Source: JANXQG01 sp963780045 (GTDB lineage: Bacteria > Planctomycetota > Planctomycetia > Pirellulales > Thermoguttaceae). From it: 64,000 nt of DNA. The DNA is taken from contig CAVZZZ010000001.1 in assembly GCA_963780045.1 (NCBI GenBank), positions 682,001-746,000 on the forward strand. Direction: 5' to 3'. Below are positions 26,043-35,141 of the stretch, in pieces; the first letter of the stretch is position 1; each line of letters begins with the position of its first letter. The notes beneath the pieces are model-generated. The model ran no database searches and was not told the origin of the DNA. It worked only from the letters and a program-made list of their open reading frames with translations. The position numbers and the translations under genes are program-made.

Positions 26043-26762
26043 ATGAGCGGCGACGCGGAACTTGAATCGCTGAAAATGGAATCCACCGCCGGAATCGTGG
26101 TCTATAGCTGCATCGTCAACGGCCGCGACGACTGCCGGCACATTCTGCAATCCGAAACGATGTCGGGCGTTAGCTTCATTTTGTATACGGACAGCGACAT
26201 CGCGCAGCCTTCAGGCTTCACGATCCGCCGCGTATCGCCCGGCGGCATGACGCCGAGGCGTTTTTGCCGCTGCATGAAGCGCAACGCCCATCGGCTTTTT
26301 CCGAACGCGGCCGTGTCCGTTTGGCTCGACGGCACCCTGCGAATCAAGTCCATCATCGGCCTGTTATCGCTCATTAGCGACCTGAAGGGAATCGACATCG
26401 CGACGCCGGCCCATACGCGAAGAAACTGCCTGTACGACGAAGGATTGTATTGCATCCTCGAACGCAAGGACGACGCGAAGCTCATCATGGAGCAGCTTTG
26501 CCGGTACAAGCAGGCGGGATGTCCGGCGCGCACCGGACTTGCCGAGACGCGGCTAATAATTCGACGGCACAACCAAGCTACCGCGGAATTCAACGACCAG
26601 TGGTGGAGCGAGATATGCGCGGGTTGCCAGCGCGACCAAGTAAGCTTTCCTTACGCAATCTGGAAAACGAAAGCGGAATATCTGCCGCTTCCGGTGACGA
26701 AGCGCATTGCGGCGCTCCTTTTTAGGGCGCACGGCGCAGCGAAGGACTATGTGAGGCGATGA
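26043..26762 (+). CDS. DUF616/TOD1-like glycosyltransferase
   Basis: A 239-residue protein. Features of the TOD1/MUCI70 (DUF616) group are GIVVYSCIVNGRDD, FILYTDSDI, CRCMKRNAHRLFPNAAVSVW followed by LDGTLRIKS, and ATPAHTRRNCLYDEG. These proteins are predicted retaining or inverting glycosyltransferases. It ends the three-gene cassette and converges on the NYN gene. Confidence 0.7.
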   Translation: MSGDAELESLKMESTAGIVVYSCIVNGRDDCRHILQSETMSGVSFILYTDSDIAQPSGFTIRRVSPGGMTPRRFCRCMKRNAHRLFPNAAVSVWLDGTLRIKSIIGLLSLISDLKGIDIATPAHTRRNCLYDEGLYCILERKDDAKLIMEQLCRYKQAGCPARTGLAETRLIIRRHNQATAEFNDQWWSEICAGCQRDQVSFPYAIWKTKAEYLPLPVTKRIAALLFRAHGAAKDYVRR

Positions 26763-26810
26763 CAAGGCGCGATAAAACAAGAACGTGCTGCCGCGAGACG
26801 ACGGAAGCCG

Positions 26811-27641
26811 TTACGACTTGGTGGGCCGCACCTTGTAGTTGCCGCGGGCCTGGTCGTATTCCAGCTCGATCAGGCCCTTGCTCTTGATGTCTTCCAGCAA
26901 CTCGGAGAAACTGTTGTAGCCGTAGTAGCCTTCGTTGAAACCGGGATGGACGCGGCGAATCGCCTGCTTGAGCGTCGAACCCCACAAGGGATCGTAGTCC
27001 TGCTCCACGGAGTGGACGACCTCCAGCACGTGCTCCACGGCCTCGTTCTTCTTGTCGGCCTCGGCGTTCTCCTTTTTGGCCGGCCTGGGCGTCTTTTTAT
27101 CGTCGTGGGTCTCCTTGCTCGCCAACTTGCGGCTGTGCAAAGCCTTGCGGATCAGATCGTCGTAGTAGATGAATTCGTCGCAGTTGGCGATGAGCAGGTC
27201 CGACGTCGAGCTTTTCACGCCGCAGCCGATCACGCGGCGGTCGTTTTCCTTGAGCTTGGAAACCAGCGGGGAGAAGTCGCTGTCGCCCGACAGCAGCGCG
27301 AAGGTGTCGATGTGCTGCTTCGAGTAGCAAAGGTCCAGGGCGTCGACGACCATGCGGATGTCGGCGCTGTTCTTGCCGCTCATTTTGGTCTGCGGGATGT
27401 CGATCATTTCCACGCCCTGGGCATGGAACTCGCGCATCGAGTCTTCGTAATGCCGCCAGTCGCAATAGGCCCGCTTGTAGACGATGCGGCCCTTTTCCAG
27501 CAGCCGCTTGAGCACCAACTGGATCTGGAACTTGCCCGCCTTCATCTCGCGGACGCCGATGGCCAGGTTCTCGAAATCGACGAAAACGGCAATTAACGGT
27601 TCCTCGGACATGGGCGAATTGCGGCTCTTCGAAGTTTCCAT
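26811..27641 (-). CDS. NYN-domain RNase with C-terminal OST-HTH/LOTUS domain
   Basis: A 276-residue protein. The NYN (PIN-like) nuclease domain shows acidic residues in IAVFVDFENLAIG, KNSADIRMVVDALDL and FALLSGDSDFSPLVSKLKEN. A charged linker (residues about 185-210) leads to a LOTUS-type domain (YDPLWGSTLKQAIRRVHPGF, FSELLEDIKSKGLIELEYD). This architecture fits RNA cleavage or RNA-binding surveillance. ATG 27611 (MSEEPLIAVF) is an equally good start, giving 10 residues fewer. Confidence 0.88.
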   Translation of the reverse strand: METSKSRNSPMSEEPLIAVFVDFENLAIGVREMKAGKFQIQLVLKRLLEKGRIVYKRAYCDWRHYEDSMREFHAQGVEMIDIPQTKMSGKNSADIRMVVDALDLCYSKQHIDTFALLSGDSDFSPLVSKLKENDRRVIGCGVKSSTSDLLIANCDEFIYYDDLIRKALHSRKLASKETHDDKKTPRPAKKENAEADKKNEAVEHVLEVVHSVEQDYDPLWGSTLKQAIRRVHPGFNEGYYGYNSFSELLEDIKSKGLIELEYDQARGNYKVRPTKS

Positions 27642-27697
27642 GCGACTAGTTTAACCCGGGGCCGACGCCCCCGCTAGTGGTCAAGTCGCTGTGCCGC

Positions 27698-28069
27698 CTA
27701 CCGCCGCGGACCGCGGACGTAGTAGTCGCCCATCTGCCGCGTGTCGCTGGGTTGCGGCGGGGCGGGCAGGTAGTTGCCCCGCCGGTAGACCGATTCGGGA
27801 CCCGGGTAACCGTAGTGGAAACGCGCGTCGATCCGCGAGATCCGCGTGCCGCCCGCGCCCCAGGCATAATCGGTCTGCCACCGCGCCGTAGGCGGAACGA
27901 CCACCGCCATCGGCATGCCCCAAGCGGCGTCGTAATAGCCGCCTTCCCAACTGCCGGTGTCGCCCTGCCATTCGGCGGAACGGTAGTACATCGCGGCCAG
28001 GGTTGACGACGTGGACGCAAGCAAGGTGATCGCAATGATCGAGCAACAAACGGCGAGCTTGATTCTCAT
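27698..28069 (-). CDS. Small secreted protein
   Basis: A 123-residue protein starting at MRIKLAVCCSIIAITLLAST (signal peptide, cleavage likely after TLAA). The mature part is Tyr/Gly/Pro-rich (MYYRSAEWQGDTGSW, WGMPMAVVVPPTARWQTDYA, FHYGYPGPESVYRRG), with no domain recognised. It pairs with the next secreted gene in the same orientation. Such proteins are common in planctomycete envelopes. A heptad-phased stretch (CGAAATC, CCAGATT, TGAAATC) lies just upstream, at 28097-28123. Confidence 0.6.
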   Translation of the reverse strand: MRIKLAVCCSIIAITLLASTSSTLAAMYYRSAEWQGDTGSWEGGYYDAAWGMPMAVVVPPTARWQTDYAWGAGGTRISRIDARFHYGYPGPESVYRRGNYLPAPPQPSDTRQMGDYYVRGPRR

Positions 28070-28140
28070 TTTGCGTGTCCTCGATGGAAGGAGAGAATTC
28101 GAAATCCCAGATTTGAAATCCTGGCCCGCGCTCCAACGCC

Positions 28141-28548
28141 TCAGAACGGGCAACTCACGTGGGCGGGCGTGCGCAGGCCCACCGCCTGGTTCCGCAACGT
28201 GGGGTGCGGAAGCACGTGGAAGTGGTGCCCGTACAGGACCGAAGTCGTCGTCCATTGGTCGCAACCGCCGTCGTTTACATAGTGGTTCCAATGCAGATAC
28301 ATCATCTGCTGCGGGGCCAGCGGATCGTAGGTGATGACGGTCTGCCCGGTGAGCGGGGGCGTGGGTCGCGGGCAAGGATACATGGCCGCGGTCAGGCCCT
28401 CTTGGCCGGCGGGCGCGGCGTAGTAGTTCGGCTCGGGGCTGGCCCAGCCGGGCGGGCCGTAGTATTGGGCGTGGGCCGTGTTTCCCGCGGCGAAACAGAT
28501 CGCCGCCACGATCGCGGCCAGTGCCGCACGAACTGTTGATTGACTCAT
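28141..28548 (-). CDS. Small secreted protein
   Basis: A 135-residue protein with a clear signal peptide (VRAALAAIVAAICFAAGNTA, cleaved near AHA). The mature part is Tyr/Pro-rich with several His (LHWNHYVNDGGCDQW, LYGHHFHVLPHPTLRN) and three Cys. No family is known. Start ATG 28548 follows GGAGTC. It is probably expressed with the neighbouring secreted gene. Confidence 0.6.
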   Translation of the reverse strand: MSQSTVRAALAAIVAAICFAAGNTAHAQYYGPPGWASPEPNYYAAPAGQEGLTAAMYPCPRPTPPLTGQTVITYDPLAPQQMMYLHWNHYVNDGGCDQWTTTSVLYGHHFHVLPHPTLRNQAVGLRTPAHVSCPF

Positions 28549-28766
28549 GGCGAGACTCCTTTCCCGTATAAGCTTTTCCCGTATAGCCTTTCGGCGAGTA
28601 AGGTTCGTGCGGGCGAGTCTTTATGGAACGGACGTAACAGACGTAACAACTGGAATTCTTCCGCCGAAAACGGGGGTAAAATCGACCTGGAGACAACCGG
28701 CAAATTCGCTATAATTGAACGTGTTTTCCCCGCCCGCATTACACACGGCATTAGACTAGAGCGTAA

Positions 28767-30823
28767 GTGATCAGCAACACGTCCGCACCCACCGCCGACA
28801 ACGGCGAATTGACCGAGTCCAACGGCGAGCCAGAAGGGGACAGTCCCATTTTTGCTGATACAAAAATCGGGACAGTCCCCCGCCGCCGCGCCACCGCGCA
28901 GTCGATGGCGGCGAGCCAAAAGGAAATCTCCGTCAGCGAGTTCTTCGCCAAGAACCGCCACCTGTTGGGCTTCGACAATCCCCGCAAGGCCCTGCTCACT
29001 ACCGTCAAAGAGGCGGTCGATAACGCCCTGGACGCGTGCGAAGAGGCCGGCATCCTCCCGGAAATCTGGGTCCATATCGAACGCGTCGGACAGGACCGCT
29101 TCAAGGTCGGCGTGCAGGACAACGGACCCGGCATCGTTCGCCAGCAAATCCCGTTGATTTTTGGCAAGCTGCTTTACGGCTCCAAATTCCATCGCATGCG
29201 CATGAGCCGCGGGCAGCAGGGCATCGGCATCAGCGCCGCCGGCATGTACGGCCTGCTCACCACCGGCAAGCCGGTGAAGATCATGTCCAAGGTTTCCAAG
29301 CGGTCCGACGCGCATTACTACGAAATTCAGATCGATACCAAGCGAAACCGCCCGGAAATCCTCAACGGCAAGGGCGAGGGCGTGGTCATCGAACCGAACG
29401 AGAAGGGCCGCCGCGACATCGCCAAGCACGGCATCGAGTGGGTCGAAACGGACCACGGCACGCGAGTGACGATCGAGTTGGAGGCCCGTTACCAGCGCGG
29501 CCGCGGCAGCGTCGACGATTACCTGGAACAAACGGCGATCGCCAACCCGCACGTCACTTTTCATTACGTCGATCCCGACAGCACGCCTTGGGAGCGGCCC
29601 CGTGTGGCGGAACAATTGCCGCCGGAGCCGCGCGAGATCAAACCTCACCCTTACGGCGTCGAGCTGGGTCGCCTCGTCGGGATGCTCAAGGACACCAAGG
29701 CGCCGACGGTCGGGCAGTTTCTCATCCAGTCGTTTTCGCGCGTCAGCCCGTCGGTGGCGCGGAAGATTTGCGAAGGGGCCAAGGTCAAGCTCCGCGGCAA
29801 TCCGCAGAAATGCGGCCGTCACGAGGCGGACATGATCTACCAGGCGATTCAGCAGACGAAGATTCCCGCGCCGGCGACCGATTGCCTCGTGCCCATCGGC
29901 GAGGAGCTGATCCTCAAAGGCCTGCACCAAATGATCCCCGGCGAGTTCTACGCAGCGGCGACGCGTCCGCCGGCCGTCTATCGCGGCAATCCGTTTTTGA
30001 TCGAAGTCGGATTGGCGTTCGGCGGCGTCTCGCCCGCGCAGAAGGTCTCGCGGGAGTCGCTGGTGGAGATGCTCGAGGCGAGTGACTCGCGGACGCTGCG
30101 GCAGTTTCTCACGTCGACGATCGACGGCCTGGGCGCGGACGGGGCCGACAAGATCATCGCCGAGGCCGGCATGAGGCCCCGCGTCTCGCCGGGCAATATC
30201 GAGCCGGAAGAGATCGCCAAGCTGCACGAAGCGATGCGGAACGTGAACCTCAGCGAAGGCCAGTCAATGAACGTCTTCCGCTATGCCAACCGCGTGCCGC
30301 TGCAATTCCAGCAAGGCGCTGCGCGATCACACAGACGGTGATGAGCACGAATTGGCGTTCCTACGGGCTGAGCCAATCCCGCGGCGGTCTGCCCAGCGGC
30401 CCGGTGACACTGATGATCCACATGGCGAGCGTCTGGGTGCCGTTCACCAGCGAATCGAAGGAGGCGGTGGCCAGCTATCCAGAGATTCAAAAAGAGATGC
30501 GGCTGGCTTTGCAGGCGGTCGGTCGAAAGCTGGCGATGTTCCTCCGCCGCCGCGACCGCGTGAAGCACGAAGGGCAGCGGCGGCAGATTTTCCTCCGCTA
30601 TCTTGGCGAAGTGGCCGACGCCGTCAGCGGCATCAACAAGACCGACCGCGCGAAGCTTTACGAACGGTTGTTGGAGGTTGCGAAGAAGCGGACCGTCGAG
30701 GCCGACGTTCGCCTGGACGACCGCGGCCGCGCGATCGAGGACGACGAGGTGGATTTCGGGGCGAATGTGATTATTGTGGGGCAGGGGGAGGAAACCGCGG
30801 CAAGCGCGGAGATTGCAAATTGA
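28767..30823 (+). CDS. top6B: DNA topoisomerase VI subunit B, frameshifted
   Basis: The ATPase subunit of the type IIB topoisomerase that passes one duplex through another. GHKL motifs: KEAVDNALDACEEAG (residues about 81-95), VQDNGPGI, and RGQQGIGISAAGMYG. The transducer region runs to NRVPLQFQQGA. A one-base loss near 30322 then breaks the frame, and the C-terminal part (MSTNWRSYGLSQSRGGLPSG, MASVWVPFTSESKEAVASYP) continues in the next frame to 30823. Start is GTG 28767. Residues about 24-37 come from a palindromic repeat lying in frame. Subunit A is at 32934, separated by small accessory genes. Confidence 0.92.
28836..28880. repeat. 45-bp palindromic element in frame in top6B
   Basis: GGGGACAGTCCCATTTTT, a short loop, then AAAAATCGGGACAGTCCCC. 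It encodes EGDSPIFADTKIGTVPR between the N-terminal tail and the conserved start of the ATPase domain. Confidence 0.85.
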
Positions 30824-30842
30824 TAATTGTGGTGCGGGTGTT

Positions 30843-31260
30843 ATGGCTGAGAAGCCGGTAGTTTTGCTTTACGAGTTGTCGGGCGTCGGGCTGATCATTC
30901 CAATGCCTAGTGGCGTGATTTATGAGAACCAAGTCGGCGGCCATTACTGCCTGCCGTTCCAGGAGGAAGGTGTCTTCTTGCCATTACTGAACGAACAATT
31001 TGAGCAATGCAAGCAATTGCGGGACCACTTCACCGGGCCCAAGTGGGGTGGTTGGTGCGGCGAGGCGATTGATGAGGAAACGGCGGCTTTCATAGATGCA
31101 ACTCTTGCTGCGGCGCGTCCATACGAGTCTCAAGGTGGACCGGTCGCGGCTGCATGAGTCGGTTGAGGCATGGGTCTATGTGGACATCCTCGACGAACCG
31201 TACCTGAACCGCGGCCTAACGCCATGCAAGGCGATCCTCACGTGGGAAAACAGTGATTGA
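30843..31260 (+). CDS. DUF6210-like small protein, frameshifted
   Basis: About 138 residues after correction. It starts MAEKPVVLLYELSGVGLIIP and has SGVIYENQVGGHYCLPFQEE. As given, the frame ends at 31157. From about 31125 another frame continues with LKVDRSRLHESVEAWVYVDI and KAILTWENSD to 31260, which fits the end of the family as I remember it. Cytoplasmic, function unknown, possibly an immunity-type protein. Confidence 0.5.
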
Positions 31261-31285
31261 ACGAGGATATAATAGAGACAAGGCC

Positions 31286-31546
31286 ATGCCCAGACTCAGT
31301 CGCTTCTTCGGAATCACCATCGCAATGTATCACAACGACCATTCGCCGCCGCATTTTCACGCGAAGTACGCAGGCGAGGAGGCATCATTTGCGATCGAGA
31401 CACTCGACCAAGTTGAGGGAGAACTGCATCGGCGGGCACGGGCAATGGTCGTGGAGTGGGCATCGCTTCACCGTAACGAACTGTGGGAGAACTGGGACAG
31501 GGCGAGAGATGGCTTGCCGCTTGAGGAAATCGATCCGCTGGATTGA
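31286..31546 (+). CDS. DUF4160 protein, toxin-antitoxin-like
   Basis: An 86-residue protein with the DUF4160 signature IAMYHNDHSPPHFHAKYAGE, EASFAIET and RARAMVVEWASLHRNELWEN. DUF4160 genes usually precede a DUF2442 gene, as here (15-bp gap), and the pair is predicted to be a toxin-antitoxin-type module. A TATAAT at 31268-31273 lies 12 bases before the ATG, so the transcript may be leaderless or the box coincidental. Confidence 0.85.
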   Translation: MPRLSRFFGITIAMYHNDHSPPHFHAKYAGEEASFAIETLDQVEGELHRRARAMVVEWASLHRNELWENWDRARDGLPLEEIDPLD

Positions 31547-31561
31547 ACGGAGAAAACACTT

Positions 31562-31843
31562 ATGAATCAACTGGTCCGTATAATAGGCGTTGAGGCCCTG
31601 GAGCCATTTCGCGTGCGGCTGCAGTTCACCAACGGCGCCACGAGAGAAGTTGACCTGACGGCCTACCTGCGCGGCCCGGTGTTCGAGCCCATTCGCACCG
31701 ATCCCGCGATGTTCCGTTCGGTCCAGGTCGATGCCGAATTGGGCACGATCGTTTGGCCCAACGGCGCCGACATCGACCCCGACGTGCTGTACCACGGGCT
31801 GAAACCGGCATGGATGGAAGAGGAAGTGGCAAAGCACGGTTAA
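31562..31843 (+). CDS. DUF2442 protein, partner of DUF4160
   Basis: A 93-residue protein showing the DUF2442 pattern: VRLQFTNGATREVDLTAYL, GPVFEPIRTDPAMFRSVQVD and GTIVWPNGADIDPDVLYHG. It is the presumed antitoxin or DNA-binding partner of the gene upstream. A hairpin of the type CACCGACC...GGTCGGTG follows about 10 bases after the stop (31850-31872) and may end the transcript. Confidence 0.85.
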   Translation: MNQLVRIIGVEALEPFRVRLQFTNGATREVDLTAYLRGPVFEPIRTDPAMFRSVQVDAELGTIVWPNGADIDPDVLYHGLKPAWMEEEVAKHG

Positions 31844-31977
31844 CGACCCCACCGACCTTGTCTCGGTCGGTGAAGGAGATTGAACAGCTACGACACGGCC
31901 CCGCACCGCCCCTCTGCGTTTCCGCCGACGCCGAGGCAAGCTCGGTGGGGGCGTTACAAGTTTGCCCCGACAGAACA

Positions 31978-32156
31978 TGAGTGACAAATTCATTGACGAG
32001 ATCAATACGATCCGACGCGAGATGATGGACGAATGTGGAAATCACCTCAAGAAGCTGGGCGAGCTCATCAAGCGATCTCAGGAGGAAGATCCCGAGAATC
32101 TGGTGGACGAAGTGCCTCCGACAGAGTTGCAACCGACGGTAAAGGCCGACGAATGA
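31978..32156 (+). CDS. Small helical protein upstream of YgiT-type gene
   Basis: A 59-residue acidic, helical protein (MSDKFIDEINTIRREMMDEC, HLKKLGELIKRSQEEDPENL). It overlaps the next start by four bases (ATGA at 32153), so the two are translated together. Small proteins beginning MSDK-like are often found before YgiT-type zinc-finger genes. Its role, toxin or accessory, is unclear. Confidence 0.5.
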
Positions 32157-32383
32157 AGACCATGAAATGCGCGTTTTGCGAGGGCGACACGGTTTCGCGA
32201 CGAGTCAGGAAGCAGCACTGGCACAAAGGGCGGCTTTACATCATCGAAAATGTGGCGGCCGAGGTGTGCCGCGAGTGCGGGGAGAGATACTTTCACGCAA
32301 CTGTGCTTGACAAGATCGACGCGATGATCGAGGGGGAGCACGAAGTGAAGGAAGTGCTATCAGTCGAGGTGCTGACGGCGTAG
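32153..32383 (+). CDS. YgiT/MqsA-type zinc-finger protein
   Basis: A 76-residue protein: MKCAFCEGDTVSRRVRKQHW with a first CxxC, then CRECGERYFHATVLDKID with a second CxxC. This is the N-terminal zinc-finger domain of MqsA-like antitoxins; the C-terminal helix-turn-helix of full MqsA is absent. It belongs to the cluster of small TA-type genes between the two topoisomerase VI subunits. Confidence 0.8.
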   Translation: MKTMKCAFCEGDTVSRRVRKQHWHKGRLYIIENVAAEVCRECGERYFHATVLDKIDAMIEGEHEVKEVLSVEVLTA

Positions 32384-32460
32384 CCGGGGGCTTGTGCCGG
32401 CGGGGCAGAAGGGTAGCGGCCAATCGAAGCAGCGAACGCCGAAGGTAAAGAAAGGGAAGT

Positions 32461-32886
32461 ATGTCATACACCACTGAAATCGCGAATTCATTGGCGGAAA
32501 CTTTAGAGCGCTTTGCCACGCTCAACAAGCATCAGCTCGCTGGTCACGTCCCGAATATCGATTTCTGGCTCGAAGAAGTGAGGCACTGCCTTCGGGTTAT
32601 TGACGGCCACAGTAGTCGTTACTCCGCGATGAAAGCCGCACAGACGAAGTACGTCGCCGAGCACAGCACGCAAGATTTTTGGCTCGATGATCCGATTCCC
32701 GAAACGGCACCGCTGCCCGCTCGGCCGCCAGAAAGCGAGGTCAAGGATGCGAGGAAGAAGGTGCGAGATTCCGCATATCACTGGCTTGCCCGCTGTCACA
32801 AGACAGGGTTCATCGACGAACAGGCTCTACGCGATGCAGCCGACTCGATTGGAAGCGGCGTTGACTTGGCCGACTTGGCTCGGTGA
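32461..32886 (+). CDS. Hypothetical protein
   Basis: A 141-residue, mostly helical protein (LAETLERFATLNKHQLAGHV, FWLEEVRHCLRVIDGHSSRY, KDARKKVRDSAYHWLARCHK). No domain was recognised. AAGGGAAGT lies directly upstream of ATG 32461. The end overlaps a possible GTG start (32883) of top6A, so it is probably in the same transcript. Confidence 0.55.
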   Translation: MSYTTEIANSLAETLERFATLNKHQLAGHVPNIDFWLEEVRHCLRVIDGHSSRYSAMKAAQTKYVAEHSTQDFWLDDPIPETAPLPARPPESEVKDARKKVRDSAYHWLARCHKTGFIDEQALRDAADSIGSGVDLADLAR

Positions 32887-32933
32887 CAAACATTGCGACG
32901 CAAATATACATCCAACCTGACGACACAAAGCGT

Positions 32934-34052
32934 ATGTCCAAATCCAAACCCAAACTCAACCTCCGCGATTCCCGTACCTTGAAACGCCTGGGCGATCTGG
33001 CCGACAACGTCGTTTCCGCCGCGCAGCGGGGACGCGATCCGGCGGTCGATATCCCCTCGCGTACCCTCTCCAACACCCGCTTCAACAAATCGAAGCGGAT
33101 CCTGGAGATGGGCAATAACACCAACCGCCGTCAACTGTTCAACCTCTCGCAGGCCAAGGCGTACATGCAGACGTTGCTGGTTGGCCAGGAGGTAACACGA
33201 CTCATCGGGGAAGGCAAGACGGCCAGTCTGCGGCAGATGTACTACAGGGTCAAACATGACGTGAAAGGCACCAAGGAACCGACCTTCGAGACCCAGGACG
33301 AGTGCGACCCGATCGTCGAAGACATGGAGGTCCTGCTGGAAAGCCTCCGCGAGGAGCTCCATTTGGCGGCCGAAGTCAAAGGCAACATGGTCGGAAATCT
33401 CGTTCTCGTCGACACGGGCGACGAGATCGACTGCTCCCGCATGGGCAGCGGCGGCTACGGTATTCCTTCGATCGTCGAACCGGAAGTGATCCAGTTCAAA
33501 AAGTGCGAAGCCAAGTTCGTCCTCCACGTCGAAAAAGGAACGGTCTGGCAGCGGTTCAACGAAGACAAGTTCTGGAAGAACAACAACTGCATTCTCACGC
33601 ACGGCGGCGGCCAGCCGCCCCGCGGCGTGCGGCGAATGCTCTTCCGCATGCACAACGAACTCAAGCTGCCGATCTATTGCCTCTTGGACAACGATCCTTG
33701 GGGCTACTACATTTACAGCGTCATCAAGCAAGGTTCAATTAACCTGGCCTTCGAGTCGCAACGAATGGCGATTCCCGATTGCCGTTTCTTGGGCATCCGG
33801 TCGTTGGACTTCGAGCGCTGCGGCCTCTCGGACAGCGTCAAGATTTCGCTCAACGACAACGACCGCAAGCGGGCGAAACAAATCGCCGCTTATCCTTGGT
33901 TTGCGAATAAGAAGCCGTGGCAAAAGGAGATCGAGAAAATGCTCGACAACGGCTTCAAAATGGAAGTCGAGGCCCTTGCCAACAGGGACCTAAGCTACGT
34001 GACCGAGGAGTACACGCCGCAGCGGCTGAAGGAAGGCGACTGGCTGGATTGA
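32934..34052 (+). CDS. top6A: DNA topoisomerase VI subunit A
   Basis: A 372-residue Spo11/TopVI-A protein that cuts both DNA strands with a tyrosine. The catalytic Tyr is in LRQMYYRVKHDV (Tyr103 or Tyr104) of the winged-helix domain. The Toprim domain has the acidic motif in FVLHVEKGTVWQRF and the DxD in LLDNDPWGYYIYSVIKQG. ATG 32934 is chosen; a GTG at 32883 overlapping the upstream stop would add 17 residues. Length and motifs indicate an active enzyme with subunit B at 28767. Confidence 0.93.
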   Translation: MSKSKPKLNLRDSRTLKRLGDLADNVVSAAQRGRDPAVDIPSRTLSNTRFNKSKRILEMGNNTNRRQLFNLSQAKAYMQTLLVGQEVTRLIGEGKTASLRQMYYRVKHDVKGTKEPTFETQDECDPIVEDMEVLLESLREELHLAAEVKGNMVGNLVLVDTGDEIDCSRMGSGGYGIPSIVEPEVIQFKKCEAKFVLHVEKGTVWQRFNEDKFWKNNNCILTHGGGQPPRGVRRMLFRMHNELKLPIYCLLDNDPWGYYIYSVIKQGSINLAFESQRMAIPDCRFLGIRSLDFERCGLSDSVKISLNDNDRKRAKQIAAYPWFANKKPWQKEIEKMLDNGFKMEVEALANRDLSYVTEEYTPQRLKEGDWLD

Positions 34053-34165
34053 AGGACAGAAGTTGCTTTGCGGCGCCAAACTGGGGGACTATTCCATAAG
34101 TGGAGTGCTATTGCGGAAAAACGCATGAATGGCAACAATGCGGCACTTTTCGCGAGGCGCCGAAC

Positions 34166-35095
34166 ATGCGAGTACATCGACGGATTCTGCTGGTAGCCGT
34201 GCTGACAATCTTGCTCATTGCGGCCGGCATGGGCGGCGTGCGGCTGTATCTTTCCCCGCTGGCCGATCAAGCGGCGCGGGAGGCGCTGCGGCCGGAAGAC
34301 AATGACGACGTGTTGCCCAGCGCGTGCCGCGACGAGCTTGCCGCCATGGACGGCCAGGCGTCTGGCGAGCCGGCAGACACTCGCAAATCCGACCGCGGAA
34401 ACGATCGTCTTGTTCAATCCGGCGGCGCAGGCAATGTCCTCCGCGGCGGCCAACGCGAGGACGCGTTGACGACCGTCTCGCAAGCTCCCGCGAGACTCGC
34501 CCGCGGCAGCGATGCGGACGCGCGACCAATCGGCACGTTTAACCCAGAGCCAAAGGCGGTGGCACGCTCGGCCGAATGGAATGCCCCATCGACCGCAAGC
34601 GCTAAACCACGGCCGGCACGGACCGTCATTCTTCCGGTTTCCGTCCAAGAGGCCGCGCCGAGTCGGACGCTCGATTCGCTCAAAACCGTCGACGTGCTGG
34701 AACTCATGCGGCGGCTGAGGTCCGACGGCGAAACCCAGCGCGCCGACTCCCGCCGCGAGCTGCTGCGGCGCGGCTTCAGCGAGGTCGATCTGGAGCTCGC
34801 CCGGCAGTTGTTCAGTCCGGATATCGCCGCCCGCAAGCAGCTCGCTATGGCGGTGCCGCGGCTGGCGAGCGTCGATGCCGCGCGGTGGTTGATGTGGCTG
34901 GCGGCCGATCCGCAGCCGGAGGTCCGCAGGGCCGCGATCACGACGCTGGCCACCACCGGCGATCCGGGCCTCTTGGAGCGGGTCGAGGACATGGCGCGGA
35001 AGGACTCCGACGAGCAGGTCCAGGCCCTGGCCGATCAAATCGCCAAGCAGCGCGAGCTGGCCCTGCATCCGGGCGGCGCGAACCCGCTGCGATAG
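34166..35095 (+). CDS. Membrane-anchored HEAT-like repeat protein
   Basis: About 309 residues. N-terminal anchor (ILLVAVLTILLIAAGMGGVR), a low-complexity middle, then a helical repeat part (LDSLKTVDVLELMRRLRSDG, RELLRRGFSEVDLELARQLF, DPQPEVRRAAITTLATTGDP) like HEAT repeats. ATG 34166 gives the anchor directly. In the middle (about 34340-34500) another frame reads more naturally (LANPTAETIVLFNPAAQAMS). A pair of compensating indels is therefore possible. Function unknown; HEAT repeats bind proteins. Confidence 0.6.
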   Translation: MRVHRRILLVAVLTILLIAAGMGGVRLYLSPLADQAAREALRPEDNDDVLPSACRDELAAMDGQASGEPADTRKSDRGNDRLVQSGGAGNVLRGGQREDALTTVSQAPARLARGSDADARPIGTFNPEPKAVARSAEWNAPSTASAKPRPARTVILPVSVQEAAPSRTLDSLKTVDVLELMRRLRSDGETQRADSRRELLRRGFSEVDLELARQLFSPDIAARKQLAMAVPRLASVDAARWLMWLAADPQPEVRRAAITTLATTGDPGLLERVEDMARKDSDEQVQALADQIAKQRELALHPGGANPLR

Positions 35096-35100
35096 CGATT

Positions 35101-35140
35101 CCTCCCCTCTCCCTCCGGGAGACGGGCAGGGGGTGAGGGT
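35101..35140. repeat. REP-like palindrome before rsmE
   Basis: CCTCCCCTCTCCCTCCGGGA followed by GACGGGCAGGGGGTGAGGGT. It fills the gap between the HEAT-like gene and the rsmE start, so it may act as terminator or mRNA stabiliser. Confidence 0.7.
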
Positions 35141-35141
35141 T

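Noticed and set aside
28545..30227. 560-residue open frame on the minus strand
   Set aside because: Antisense to top6B, with no recognisable domain or signal; a composition effect of a GC-rich gene.
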